From: an uncultured Collinsella sp.
GTDB lineage: Bacteria > Actinomycetota > Coriobacteriia > Coriobacteriales > Coriobacteriaceae
Length of the DNA stretch: 42,870 bases
Assembly: GCA_902470695.1 (NCBI GenBank)
Contig: CABRHH010000024.1
Span: 1 to 42,870 of the forward strand
Reading direction: 5' to 3'
The stretch's first letter is position 1. Every line of letters begins with the position of its first letter. The notes under the pieces were generated by a model. The model was not told where the DNA came from. It worked only from the letters and a program-made list of their open reading frames with translations, and did no database searches. Shown piece after piece: positions 1 through 7,473 of this stretch. The translations under genes were made by a program, and so were the position numbers.

Positions 1-61
1 CGGGTAAAGAAGCGCGGCCGCTGCGCGAGAAGCGGCAACATCAATATAGGAGGAGAACCCA

Positions 62-193
62 ATGGAGTGGTATGACAAGGGTCGCATGCTCGTGCAAGGC
101 GGCGGAGGCGGATGCAGTGCATACCGTCATTCAAACGCGTGCACAGTAAAGACCAACGTTTGCATTACCAACACCTGTTTCATCCGTTTTTAG
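62..193 (+). CDS. Small Cys/Ser/Thr-rich peptide, candidate RiPP precursor
   Basis: A 43-residue open frame begins at an ATG preceded at good distance by AGGAGGAG. The first 12 residues are a short polar leader-like stretch (MEWYDKGRMLVQ), followed by five glycines (13-17). The tail from C18 on holds four cysteines (18, 27, 34, 39) together with Ser19, Ser24, Thr28, Thr31, Thr36 and Thr38, and ends FIRF. A Gly run followed by a Cys/Ser/Thr-rich tail is typical of ribosomally made, modified peptides. A strong hairpin follows the stop, then a three-gene ABC transporter, and a piece resembling a radical-SAM maturase lies after that; this arrangement supports a precursor role. I do not recognise the family. 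Two other frames remain open through the left edge (one stops at 73-75, the other at 147-149), so an upstream gene could overlap it. It may instead be a non-functional leftover. Confidence 0.5.
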   Translation: MEWYDKGRMLVQGGGGGCSAYRHSNACTVKTNVCITNTCFIRF

Positions 194-204
194 CGTATGA
201 AACA

Positions 205-238
205 CGAGGTGCCGAGGTTCCTCACCCTCGGCACCTCG
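205..238 (+). terminator. Hairpin between peptide gene and ABC genes (attenuator-like)
   Basis: Arms 205-217 and 226-238 are perfectly complementary over 13 bp with an 8-nt loop. Only a short T-containing tract (ctttct) follows, so it may act as a partial terminator or an mRNA 3'-end stabiliser. Such a hairpin directly after a precursor gene is common in RiPP operons, where it lets the peptide be made in excess over the transporter. Confidence 0.6.
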
Positions 239-309
239 GACTTTCTAGGGGCGATGACGGACAGCCCGATGCAATTCGGTGCTATTCGATATATGAGAGT
301 TGGAAGACT

Positions 310-1248
310 ATGGAATTACGCAAAGGATCTGAATCGGAAATCGTTCGCTTCCGCGATGTGGGTAAGTGCTACGGCAGCGCCAATGCATTGCAGCATGTCG
401 ACTTGGCGATCGAACAGGGGGCCGTGTGCGCCCTGATCGGAGAGAACGGTGCGGGTAAATCGACGTTGATCAGGATCCTTCTTGGTCTGTCGGCTCCCAC
501 ATCGGGAAGCGTCGCGCTCTTCGGGCACACGGATGCGGCGGAAGTTCGCGCGGCGCGGGCGCGCATTGGGTATATGCCCGATCTCAGTGGGGCATGGATG
601 CACCTGTCGGCGCGCGCCAACATGAAGGCACGCTGCGCCGAGTGGGGCATGCCGAGCGACTGCATCGACAGCCTCTTGCAGTTCGTCGGCCTTGCCGAAA
701 CGGGACGCAAACCAGTCCATTCATTTTCGCTGGGGATGAAGCGCCGCCTCGACCTTGCCATCGCTTTGCTGGGCAACCCGGACCTCATGGTCTTGGATGA
801 GCCCATCAACGGTCTCGACCCGACCGGCGTTGCCGCCATACGTGATCTGCTCGTGCATCTGAACCGCGACATGAAGAAAACCGTTTTGCTGTCCAGCCAC
901 AATCTCGACGAGCTGGATAAGGTTGCCACCCAGTTCGTCTTCATTAAGCGCGGGGCGGTAGTTCGGTCGCTTTCTAAGGCTGAGTTAGAGGCTGAGCGCG
1001 CCGGCGCCTTCATGGTGGAGGCGGTTGACGGGCGCCAAGCGGGACGTATCGCCGAGATTCTTGGTGCACAGTATGCGCCTGCGGCCCACGGCGAGACAAA
1101 GCTCGAGATTGCGTGTCCCGAGGGTTGCGAGGCGGATCTGCTCACGCGGCTGGCGACGAATGGATTGGGAGTTAAAGCGGCATACCGGGAGCGCATGGCG
1201 CTCGATGAATACTATCGCAGTTTGCTCGTTGAAAGTGAGGCGGCATGA
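310..1248 (+). CDS. ABC transporter ATP-binding protein (immunity/export type)
   Basis: This 312-residue protein is the ATPase of an ABC-2 type transporter. It shows Walker A (GENGAGKST), a signature SLGMKRR, Walker B with DEPINGLDP, and the switch histidine in SSHNLDEL. The nucleotide-binding domain takes roughly residues 8-225; the last 85 residues are the accessory tail seen in BcrA/LanF-like ATPases. The open frame extends further upstream, but the part before the ATG at 310 looks non-coding and overlaps the hairpin, and GGAAG lies just before this ATG. Its stop overlaps the next ATG (ATGA), so it is translationally coupled to two permease genes. A LanFEG-like self-protection or export pump for the upstream peptide is the best guess; a general drug or lipid exporter cannot be excluded. 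Confidence 0.85.
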   Translation: MELRKGSESEIVRFRDVGKCYGSANALQHVDLAIEQGAVCALIGENGAGKSTLIRILLGLSAPTSGSVALFGHTDAAEVRAARARIGYMPDLSGAWMHLSARANMKARCAEWGMPSDCIDSLLQFVGLAETGRKPVHSFSLGMKRRLDLAIALLGNPDLMVLDEPINGLDPTGVAAIRDLLVHLNRDMKKTVLLSSHNLDELDKVATQFVFIKRGAVVRSLSKAELEAERAGAFMVEAVDGRQAGRIAEILGAQYAPAAHGETKLEIACPEGCEADLLTRLATNGLGVKAAYRERMALDEYYRSLLVESEAA

Positions 1249-2072
1249 TCGACGTGATGCTGAGCGAGTTTAGGCGCCTGCGGTACGCACGTGACATGTG
1301 GCTCATGGCGGGAAGTGCCTTCGTGTTGACGGCCCTGTCTGCGCTGACAGATATGACCTCGTTCATCATCACGCGCGAAGGTGAGAACGTGGTCGGCTTT
1401 GTTGGCGGCCAACTTCTATGGTCGCTCGGGATGGTGGACACCTGGTCGGAGGCGGCCGCATCGACGGTCGGCATGTACTCAGCTTTATGGCTTCCGATTG
1501 TCATGGTCGCATCGGTGATGTTTTTGGCAGGCAATAGGGGAGAGCAAAACACGCTCGTATCGCTCGCCCGCGGGTCATCTCAGCTGCGCCTCGATGCGGC
1601 AGGCATCATCGTTCGCATCGTGGCCTACCTCGTGGTATACGCCCTTTTTTGCATGGCAACGTTCGTGTTTGCGCTGGTTCGCTACCATGAGGCCCTTGGA
1701 GCCGTCAATGTGCTGCCGCTCATCGGCGTGTTTGTGCCCACGGCAGCTCTCCTTATCGCCGCCATGGCGCAGTCCTGTGTCCTTGCCTGTGTAACAAGAA
1801 GTTCGGTGGCTAGCCTGGGCGTGATGCTGTACCTGTATTTCGATGTCATCGCGACGTATGTCCTTCAAGTTGGGTATGGTCGGGCGGCGGTCCTCTTTGA
1901 GGAGGGAGGACTCGAGTTGTTGACGTCGGTTGTCCCGTATGCCATGCACGCTTCGGTGCAGGTGTATGACGTTGTCACTTTGGGAGATATTGCACGGTTT
2001 GCCATCAGCGCTATTGCGGTGTCGTTTGCGATTGTGTTCGTGGTCCGCAGTGTGGGGAGGAAGTTGTCATGA
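1245..2072 (+). CDS. ABC-2 type permease, first subunit
   Basis: This 275-residue, very hydrophobic protein has about six predicted membrane spans (around residues 20-37, 80-102, 120-142, 152-175, 182-208 and 250-270). It starts within an ATGA overlap with the ATPase gene and ends in another ATGA overlap with the second permease, so all three are one transcript. There is no nucleotide-binding or catalytic motif. Length and topology fit the LanE/LanG or EpiE/MutE kind of permease that works with a separate ATPase. Sequence similarity to a particular family cannot be judged by eye. Confidence 0.75.
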   Translation: MIDVMLSEFRRLRYARDMWLMAGSAFVLTALSALTDMTSFIITREGENVVGFVGGQLLWSLGMVDTWSEAAASTVGMYSALWLPIVMVASVMFLAGNRGEQNTLVSLARGSSQLRLDAAGIIVRIVAYLVVYALFCMATFVFALVRYHEALGAVNVLPLIGVFVPTAALLIAAMAQSCVLACVTRSSVASLGVMLYLYFDVIATYVLQVGYGRAAVLFEEGGLELLTSVVPYAMHASVQVYDVVTLGDIARFAISAIAVSFAIVFVVRSVGRKLS

Positions 2073-2851
2073 AGCTGAGTCGATGCATTGCCGCGGAGTT
2101 CAAACGAGGTGTACATCCTGCTGCTCTTCTGCTTCCCGTCCTCGTGTATCTGGCGCTTTTGTATCTTGCGCTGCATGTAGGCGGAGCGTGGGAGTGTTTT
2201 CCAACGCAGGGTAGCGAGGCGCTGGGGTTTTTCCCCAATCCGTATTTCATGTTGTTGCCCGGTGCCGATTTGGTTCCATTGGCTCCGCTTGCGTACGCGA
2301 TGGTGTTTCCGGCGGTTGCGGTTTTTTCTCTTGGGAAGTTGATGCCGACTCCGTTGGGAGGGCCGGAGTGCACGGTGTCTGCTGCGAGGGGCAGCGGCTA
2401 CGCCACGTTGCTGGCCGCCCGCTGCGTAGCGGCGATTGTGTACGTCCTCGGCCCCTTCGCCCTGTTCTGCGGGCTCGTCGCTTGCGGGATGCCGTGGTTG
2501 TTCGAGGTTGAGGTAAGCGTATCACAATGGCTGGAGTTGGCGTGTCGGGGTGCGCTGATGCTTGTGGTGGGGGCCTCGTACGTCGTAGTCGTCGTCTCGG
2601 CGATCTCTGCATTCGGTGCAACCGATGCGGTCTTAGGGGTGTTGCTGTTTGTCGCATACCTGAGCCAAGTGATGTCAGAGTTCAGCGGCATACTGATTCC
2701 TGGCCATGCGTCACTGTTTATGTTGACATGTGGATCGATTGCTTTGGATGCATCGCGCGTGGCATTAATCGTCGGCTTTTCTGTTGGAAGCGCACTGGTT
2801 GCCGTCTGCGCGTGCACGCTGCTCTGGCGCCGCGTTCTCGCCCTCCGGTAG
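2069..2851 (+). CDS. ABC-2 type permease, second subunit
   Basis: This 260-residue membrane protein has about six hydrophobic spans (near residues 15-35, 65-90, 110-130, 150-175, 180-200 and 225-250) and a short basic carboxyl end. Its ATG overlaps the stop of the first permease. It probably forms a heterodimeric channel with that subunit, powered by the ATPase at 310-1248. The spacing to the following fragment at 2873 is only 21 bp, so that fragment is likely to be in the same transcript. Confidence 0.75.
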   Translation: MKLSRCIAAEFKRGVHPAALLLPVLVYLALLYLALHVGGAWECFPTQGSEALGFFPNPYFMLLPGADLVPLAPLAYAMVFPAVAVFSLGKLMPTPLGGPECTVSAARGSGYATLLAARCVAAIVYVLGPFALFCGLVACGMPWLFEVEVSVSQWLELACRGALMLVVGASYVVVVVSAISAFGATDAVLGVLLFVAYLSQVMSEFSGILIPGHASLFMLTCGSIALDASRVALIVGFSVGSALVAVCACTLLWRRVLALR

Positions 2852-2872
2852 AGTAGAAAGTTGGACTGTCAA

Positions 2873-3067
2873 ATGAAGTTGTCTCGATATAACGCTGTGC
2901 ATGAAACCGAGGACGGCTGCATGCTCATGAATGCGCGCAGCGGAGCGGTGCTCGGTGATCCGCAGGTCCGAACCAGAGGTGCCCTTGCGGCCTCGATGCG
3001 GGAAACCTGCGCGTTCTGCTATAGTAGCCTGCAAACCATCTTGTGCTTGGAGGCCGATCGAACCTGA
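2873..3067 (+). pseudogene. Remnant resembling the N-terminus of a radical-SAM peptide maturase
   Basis: The frame starts MKLSRYNAVHETEDGC and continues with MLMNARSGAVL. This pattern (MKxSxYN, then a Gly, then a short strand, then N-x-x-[ST]-G-A-x-L) is what I know from the amino ends of radical-SAM/SPASM maturases of Cys-rich peptides, enzymes that are normally about 400-480 residues long. After residue 28 the similarity ends. The rest reads as unrelated sequence, including a CAFC stretch that is not the CxxxCxxC cluster motif, and stops after 64 codons, with its TGA overlapping the ATG of the next gene. I infer a truncated gene. Only about 28 residues support the match, so chance resemblance is possible. 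Confidence 0.45.
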
Positions 3068-3891
3068 TGCCAGACTCGAGTGACAGTCCCTCGCCGCGAT
3101 CGGACGTCGCGGCTGCCCCTGCTCCCATCGCGCGCGCCGATGCCGCGTCGCGGGCGCAGCGCTTGCTGCGCATTGCCAGCTCGGGTGCCCACGGCGCCGT
3201 GGCGGTGGTGGGCGCGCCGGCCCAGGCTGCAGCCCGCGCCGTCAAGCGCCACGTGCCGCCTCAGTACACGGTGGGCGAGGAGATTGCGAACTCGGTCACG
3301 CACGGTATCGGGGCCGCTTTGGCGGTTGCGGGCCTGGTCATCATGGTCGTGAAGGCTGCCATCGACGGCGCCCATCCGGCATCGCTTGCCGCCGCGTTGG
3401 TTTTCGGCATCGCCCTCATCTTGGAATACCTCGCCTCCACGCTCTATCACGCCATCGTGCCGCAGGCCGCCAAGCGAATCTTCCGCATCATCGACCACAG
3501 CTGCATCTACGTGCTCATCGCCGGCAGCTACACGCCGTTTTGCCTGGTGACGCTCGACGGTTCCGGCGGCCTGGCTCTCTGCGCCGCCGTGTGGGCCATC
3601 GCCGTGGCCGGCGTCGTGTTCGAGATCATCATGCGCGAGCGCCAGCCGCGCTGGCTCACGATCGTCATCTACCTGGTGATGGGCTGGCTGGTGGTGTTCC
3701 GCCTGCCCCAGCTGGCGGCGGCCCTGCCCCTGCCAGCCCTGGTGCTGCTTGCCTGCGGAGGGCTCTGCTACACAGCGGGCACGGCGTTCTACCTCATGAA
3801 GCGTATCCCCTACATGCATAGTGTGTTCCACCTGTGGGTGCTTGCCGGCAGCGTGCTGCAGTTCCTGGCGGTGGTCCTGTTCGTGATCTAG
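3067..3891 (+). CDS. trhA: Hemolysin III / TrhA family membrane protein
   Basis: This 274-residue protein belongs to the bacterial hemolysin III (PAQR-like) family, seven-span membrane proteins thought to affect membrane fluidity and possibly to be metal-dependent hydrolases. Residues 1-70 are an Ala-rich extension not usual in the family. The core begins near EEIANSVTHGIG and carries the expected histidines in STLYH, in DHSCIYVLIAGSYTP and in HSVFHLWVLAGS. The chosen ATG has TTGGAGG 13 nt upstream and overlaps the stop of the preceding remnant; a GTG start at 3043 is possible but lacks a ribosome site. It begins a group of envelope genes. Confidence 0.9.
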   Translation: MPDSSDSPSPRSDVAAAPAPIARADAASRAQRLLRIASSGAHGAVAVVGAPAQAAARAVKRHVPPQYTVGEEIANSVTHGIGAALAVAGLVIMVVKAAIDGAHPASLAAALVFGIALILEYLASTLYHAIVPQAAKRIFRIIDHSCIYVLIAGSYTPFCLVTLDGSGGLALCAAVWAIAVAGVVFEIIMRERQPRWLTIVIYLVMGWLVVFRLPQLAAALPLPALVLLACGGLCYTAGTAFYLMKRIPYMHSVFHLWVLAGSVLQFLAVVLFVI

Positions 3892-3982
3892 CGAATCGAA
3901 TCCCCGGCGCGCGGCTCCGCAGGGCGCGGCCGCGCGCAGCTGCAGTGCCTGCTCTCATTTCTTGGAGGTCGAACCTGTCCCC

Positions 3983-5449
3983 ATGGACATAACCATCAGC
4001 ATCCTGACCACCCTGGTCCTCACCATCGTGAACGGCTACTTCTCCATGTCGGAGATGGCTCTCACCACGGCCAAACGCGCCGTGCTCGACCACGATGCCG
4101 AGGCGGGTGACCGCCGCGCCGCCCAGGCCGCGCAGCTCGCCTCCGACTCCGGCAACTTCTTGGCCACCATCCAGGTGGCCATCACGCTCGTGGGCTTCGC
4201 CTCCTCGGCGGTCGCCTCCACCAACCTATCCGATCCGCTGGCCCGCTGGCTGGCCGGCTTCGGCATCGCCCCGCTCACCGCGCTGGCACCCGCGCTGGCG
4301 CCGGTGATGATCACGCTGATCGTTTCCTACCTGTCGATCGTGGTGGGCGAGCTCGTGCCCAAGCGTATTGCCCTGTCCAACGCTGAGGGCGTGGCCAAGC
4401 AGGTGGCCGGCACGCTCGCGATCTTCCAGAAGATCGCCCGTCCGCTCGTATGGCTCACCCAGACCTCGGCCGAGGGCCTGGCGCGCCTCATGCGCATCAA
4501 AAGCGGCGACGACCGCCAAAACGTCTCCGAGGAGGAGATCAAGTACATGATCAACGAGCAGGAGACGCTGCTCGACGAGGAGAAGCGCATCATCCACGAG
4601 GTCTTCGACCTGGGCGACGCTGTGGCGCGCGAAGTCATGGTCCCGCGCGTGGATGTGACCATGGTGGAGGACACCGAGACGGTGGCCGCCGTGATGGAGC
4701 TCATGCGCCAAACCGGCTTCTCGCGCCTGCCGGTCTACCACGAGGACCAGGACGGCGTGGTGGGCATCGCGCACATCAAGGACCTCATCGGCCCGGCGAT
4801 GGATGGGGGCGGCACCCAGCCCGTGGGCGCCTTCGTCCGCGACGCGACCTTTGTGCCCGACACCAAGGACATCCTGCCGTTGCTCTCCGAGATGCAGACC
4901 GCGCACGATCAGATCGTCGTGGTGGTGGACGAGTACGGCGGCACGGCCGGTATCATCACCATCGAGGACATCGTCGAGGAGATCGTGGGCGAGATCGAGG
5001 ACGAGTTCGACCCTGACAACAAGTACCTCACGCGCCTGTCGCGCCGCGAATGGCTGGTGGACGGCCGCTTCCCGTGCGATGACGCCGAGGAGCTCGGCTG
5101 GCCCATCGAGGAGAGCGACGAGTACGAGACGATCGCCGGCTGGATTCTGGAACTCTGCGATTCGGTGCCGAACATCGGTGAGGTCTTCGAGGCGGACGGG
5201 TACAAGTTCAAGGTGCAGTCCATGCGCGGGCAGCGCATCTCGCTCATCCGCGTGATCGCGCCGGCCGAACCTGAGCCCGCCTCGGGCGAGGGCGATGCGG
5301 CTGCCGCAGACAAGGATGTGGTGCGCGCCCAGGTGCGCGAGCAACGGGAGCGCGTGCGCGCGGTGCGGGCGGGTGCTAACATGGCCCCTTCCGACATGAT
5401 GCCCGCGCGCGATGACGTATCGGTGCCCGACCCGAGCGCGAACGAATAG
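3983..5449 (+). CDS. CNNM/CorC-type (TlyC-like) membrane protein with CBS pair
   Basis: This 488-residue protein has the standard layout of the family: a DUF21/CNNM membrane domain (about residues 1-190, with NGYFSMSEMAL and VVGELVPKRIAL), a CBS pair (about 200-330, with REVMVPRVDV, FSRLPVY and VVVVDEYGGTAGIITIEDIVEEIVG) and a carboxyl CorC_HlyC domain (about 345-430). The final 60 residues are a charged, low-complexity tail. Members move or sense divalent cations, mostly Mg2+ or Co2+ efflux; the old hemolysin name is historical. The ATG at 3983 is preferred over an in-frame TTG at 3962 because TTGGAGG covers that TTG. It is followed after 12 bp by the next gene. Confidence 0.9.
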   Translation: MDITISILTTLVLTIVNGYFSMSEMALTTAKRAVLDHDAEAGDRRAAQAAQLASDSGNFLATIQVAITLVGFASSAVASTNLSDPLARWLAGFGIAPLTALAPALAPVMITLIVSYLSIVVGELVPKRIALSNAEGVAKQVAGTLAIFQKIARPLVWLTQTSAEGLARLMRIKSGDDRQNVSEEEIKYMINEQETLLDEEKRIIHEVFDLGDAVAREVMVPRVDVTMVEDTETVAAVMELMRQTGFSRLPVYHEDQDGVVGIAHIKDLIGPAMDGGGTQPVGAFVRDATFVPDTKDILPLLSEMQTAHDQIVVVVDEYGGTAGIITIEDIVEEIVGEIEDEFDPDNKYLTRLSRREWLVDGRFPCDDAEELGWPIEESDEYETIAGWILELCDSVPNIGEVFEADGYKFKVQSMRGQRISLIRVIAPAEPEPASGEGDAAAADKDVVRAQVREQRERVRAVRAGANMAPSDMMPARDDVSVPDPSANE

Positions 5450-5461
5450 AAGGAGACGAGT

Positions 5462-6193
5462 ATGGCAGAGCTGTTCAATATCATGAAGGTAACGGTGGGT
5501 GCCTCGAAGCTGCGCGCTCGCGTGCTGGTGAACCCGGGCATGCCGCTTCTCACCTCCGAGAACGTCGAGGCCACGGCGCGCGTCTACTATCTCGCTCCCG
5601 CCATTGCCGACCACCTGTGCACCGGGGACGCCGGCCCGAAGTTCCAGGACTGCATGGGCCACACCGAGCTGGCGCACCTGCTGGAGCACCTCACCGTGGA
5701 GGTCATGAACGAGACCGGGCTGGTTGCCGGCGCGGTGAGCGGCAGGACCCGGGCCGACGAGGTAGACCCGCGCCTGTTCGACGTGGAGCTTGCGTGCCCG
5801 GACGACGCTTTGGCGATCGGCGCGTTGTCCTCGGCGATGTTCATGATGAACTGGGCGTTTCTGCATGCCGACCAAACGCCACCCGACATGGCGGGCACCG
5901 TGGCCGCCCTGCGGCACCTGGTGCTGTCGCTGCGCGGCGAGCAGGATGAGGCCGATTCAGGTGCCGCCGCAGGTGCGACCGCCGCGGGGGCAGATGATGG
6001 CCCGTACGCTGAGCAGCCCATGGTGATCGACACCGAGGGGGCGAGCGTGCAGGCGCGTGACGACGTGTCCGCGGCCGTGTTCGGCGGAGCTGCCGCCGGG
6101 GAGGACCAGGCAGCGCAGGCTCCGGCGAGCACCGATGCCCCGGAGGCGTTCGACCCGGATGCGACGGCGGCCATGCCGGTGCCGCGCGGATAG
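5462..6193 (+). CDS. Free-standing protein like the N-domain of cyanophycin synthetase
   Basis: The first 155 or so of 243 residues resemble the amino-terminal domain of cyanophycin synthetase (CphA), which in that enzyme precedes the ATP-grasp and Mur-ligase-like domains. The clearest part is HLLEH (72-76) with ELAH before it, VEVMNETG after it, and then GRTR; CphA proteins have HVIEHVALEL...GRTR at the same place. HxxEH is also the zinc motif of inverzincin (M16) peptidases, and a further Glu at 80 or 84 follows. Neither catalytic ATP-binding domain of CphA is present. The carboxyl third is Ala/Asp/Glu-rich and probably unstructured. The start ATG has AAGGAG at good spacing, 12 bp after the CorC-like gene. 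No function is assigned; a peptidase or peptide-binding role is only a guess. Confidence 0.6.
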   Translation: MAELFNIMKVTVGASKLRARVLVNPGMPLLTSENVEATARVYYLAPAIADHLCTGDAGPKFQDCMGHTELAHLLEHLTVEVMNETGLVAGAVSGRTRADEVDPRLFDVELACPDDALAIGALSSAMFMMNWAFLHADQTPPDMAGTVAALRHLVLSLRGEQDEADSGAAAGATAAGADDGPYAEQPMVIDTEGASVQARDDVSAAVFGGAAAGEDQAAQAPASTDAPEAFDPDATAAMPVPRG

Positions 6194-6216
6194 GGTGCGC
6201 GCCCGCCCGGGCCGGG

Positions 6217-6222
6217 TATAAT
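6217..6222 (+). promoter_or_regulatory. Consensus -10 box before the YtxH gene
   Basis: A perfect TATAAT lies in the 70-bp gap before the YtxH gene, 42 bp before its ATG. No good -35 box is seen 16-18 bp upstream. It could give separate expression of the YtxH/PRC genes. Confidence 0.45.
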
Positions 6223-6263
6223 GGTCGAACGACGTTTCGTTTGCAATCACAGGAGGATCTGAC

Positions 6264-6638
6264 ATGGGTAAGGGTTTGAGTTTCATCGCCGGTGCGGCAT
6301 TCGGTTCAGCGGTCGGCGTGGCGCTGGGCATCCTGTACGCCCCGCGTTCCGGTTCCGAGACCCGCGCCATGGCGGCCGACATGGCCAACGACGCATGGGA
6401 TTCCGCGCGTGACATGTACGAGCAGGGCATCGACCAGGCCCGTACCGCCGCGAGCGACTTCGGCCCCATGATGGACGCCAAGACCGATGAGCTCCGCGCC
6501 AAGGTCGACCTGGCCCGCGAGCGCATGGACCAGCTGCGCGAGCAGCTCAACGACGCCGTTTCCTCCGGCAAGGTGACGCCGGCGGCCGATGTGGTCGTTG
6601 AGAGCGTCGCCGCGGCCGACGAGGCAGCCCAGGCTTAA
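6264..6638 (+). CDS. YtxH-domain envelope/stress protein
   Basis: This 124-residue protein has one amino-terminal membrane span with small residues (residues 5-25, GxxFGSAVGVALGILYAPRSG), the hallmark of YtxH proteins, followed by a long amphipathic helix (about 30-110) and an Ala-rich end. The family includes general-stress proteins of Firmicutes and Actinobacteria; no biochemical activity is known. AGGAGG stands 7 nt before the ATG. It precedes the PRC-barrel gene by 43 bp and may share a transcript with it. Confidence 0.85.
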   Translation: MGKGLSFIAGAAFGSAVGVALGILYAPRSGSETRAMAADMANDAWDSARDMYEQGIDQARTAASDFGPMMDAKTDELRAKVDLARERMDQLREQLNDAVSSGKVTPAADVVVESVAAADEAAQA

Positions 6639-6681
6639 GCGCCCACCGGGTTCGAACGATATAACCGAAGGAGCGGCGCCG

Positions 6682-7446
6682 ATGCTCGTTGGCGATTTCC
6701 AGGGGCTCAAGATCTATCGGATCCCTGCGGCGGACAAGCGCACCAAAAAGGACGGCACCCCGCGTGAGCCGAAGAAGATCGGCCGCGTGCACCATCCGGT
6801 GTTCACGCCGGAGGGCACGCGCCTGGTGGGCTTCATGGTGAGCCTGCCCGACATCGCGGGGATGATCAAGCAGGGCGACCGTTTCGTCGCCTACGATGCC
6901 GTGCGCGTGTACGAAGGCGTGCTCGCCGTGCCCGACGAGAAGGGCTCCTTCGACGCCGCAGCTGCCAAGCGGCTCGGTATCGAGCTGGACTGCTGCCTGA
7001 TCTGGACCGGCATGGACGTGCGCACCGTCGGCGGTGAGCGCGTGGGCTATTGCGCCGACGTCGCCGTGGGCGGCAAGAGCGGCGCGGTGCAGTCGTTCGT
7101 TCTCACCGAGGGCGGGGCCTCCAATGCGCTGGTGGGCCACCGCGAGATGCCCGTCTCCTGCCTGCGCGGCTACCGTGACGGGGCTATGATCGTGGCCGAC
7201 GAGGTGCTCGACCTAGCGTTTACCGGCGGCGCGGCCGCGCGGGCCGCCGAGGCGAGCGTCAAGGTGAAAGCCGAGGTCAAGCGCGGTGCGAAAGCGCTCG
7301 ACGAGCATGGCTCGCGCGCCGTGGACCGCGGCAGCCGCGCACTGGGCCGCCAGCTCGGGCGCACCCGCGGCATGTTCGGCTCATTCATGAGCGAGTACAA
7401 GAAGGCCTCCGGGTCGTCCGGGGCGAGCGGGCACCGCAAGCAGTAG
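6682..7446 (+). CDS. PRC-barrel domain protein
   Basis: This 254-residue protein lacks membrane spans and signal peptide. The region MLVGDFQGLKIYRI...GRVHHPVFTPEGTRLVGFMV (residues 1-65) and a second copy-like stretch (about 110-175) look like PRC-barrel folds, small beta-barrels that bind RNA or partner proteins. The carboxyl part (about 180-254) is an Ala/Lys/Arg-rich helix and a basic tail. AAGGAG lies 9 nt before the ATG; an in-frame upstream GTG is rejected because it lies inside the YtxH gene. The MgtE-like protein at 11053 starts with a similar barrel, so it may be part of the same membrane-associated system, but that is speculation. Confidence 0.65.
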   Translation: MLVGDFQGLKIYRIPAADKRTKKDGTPREPKKIGRVHHPVFTPEGTRLVGFMVSLPDIAGMIKQGDRFVAYDAVRVYEGVLAVPDEKGSFDAAAAKRLGIELDCCLIWTGMDVRTVGGERVGYCADVAVGGKSGAVQSFVLTEGGASNALVGHREMPVSCLRGYRDGAMIVADEVLDLAFTGGAAARAAEASVKVKAEVKRGAKALDEHGSRAVDRGSRALGRQLGRTRGMFGSFMSEYKKASGSSGASGHRKQ

Positions 7447-7473
7447 CGTGCCTTATCGGGGATAGGAGATACG

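Noticed and set aside
62..193. Classical class I or II lanthipeptide locus
   Set aside because: No LanB, LanC or LanM gene is in the window and the leader is too short; only the general RiPP idea is kept.
4226..5917. Minus-strand open frame of 563 codons opposite the CorC-like gene
   Set aside because: Same kind of shadow; the plus-strand genes have full family motifs.
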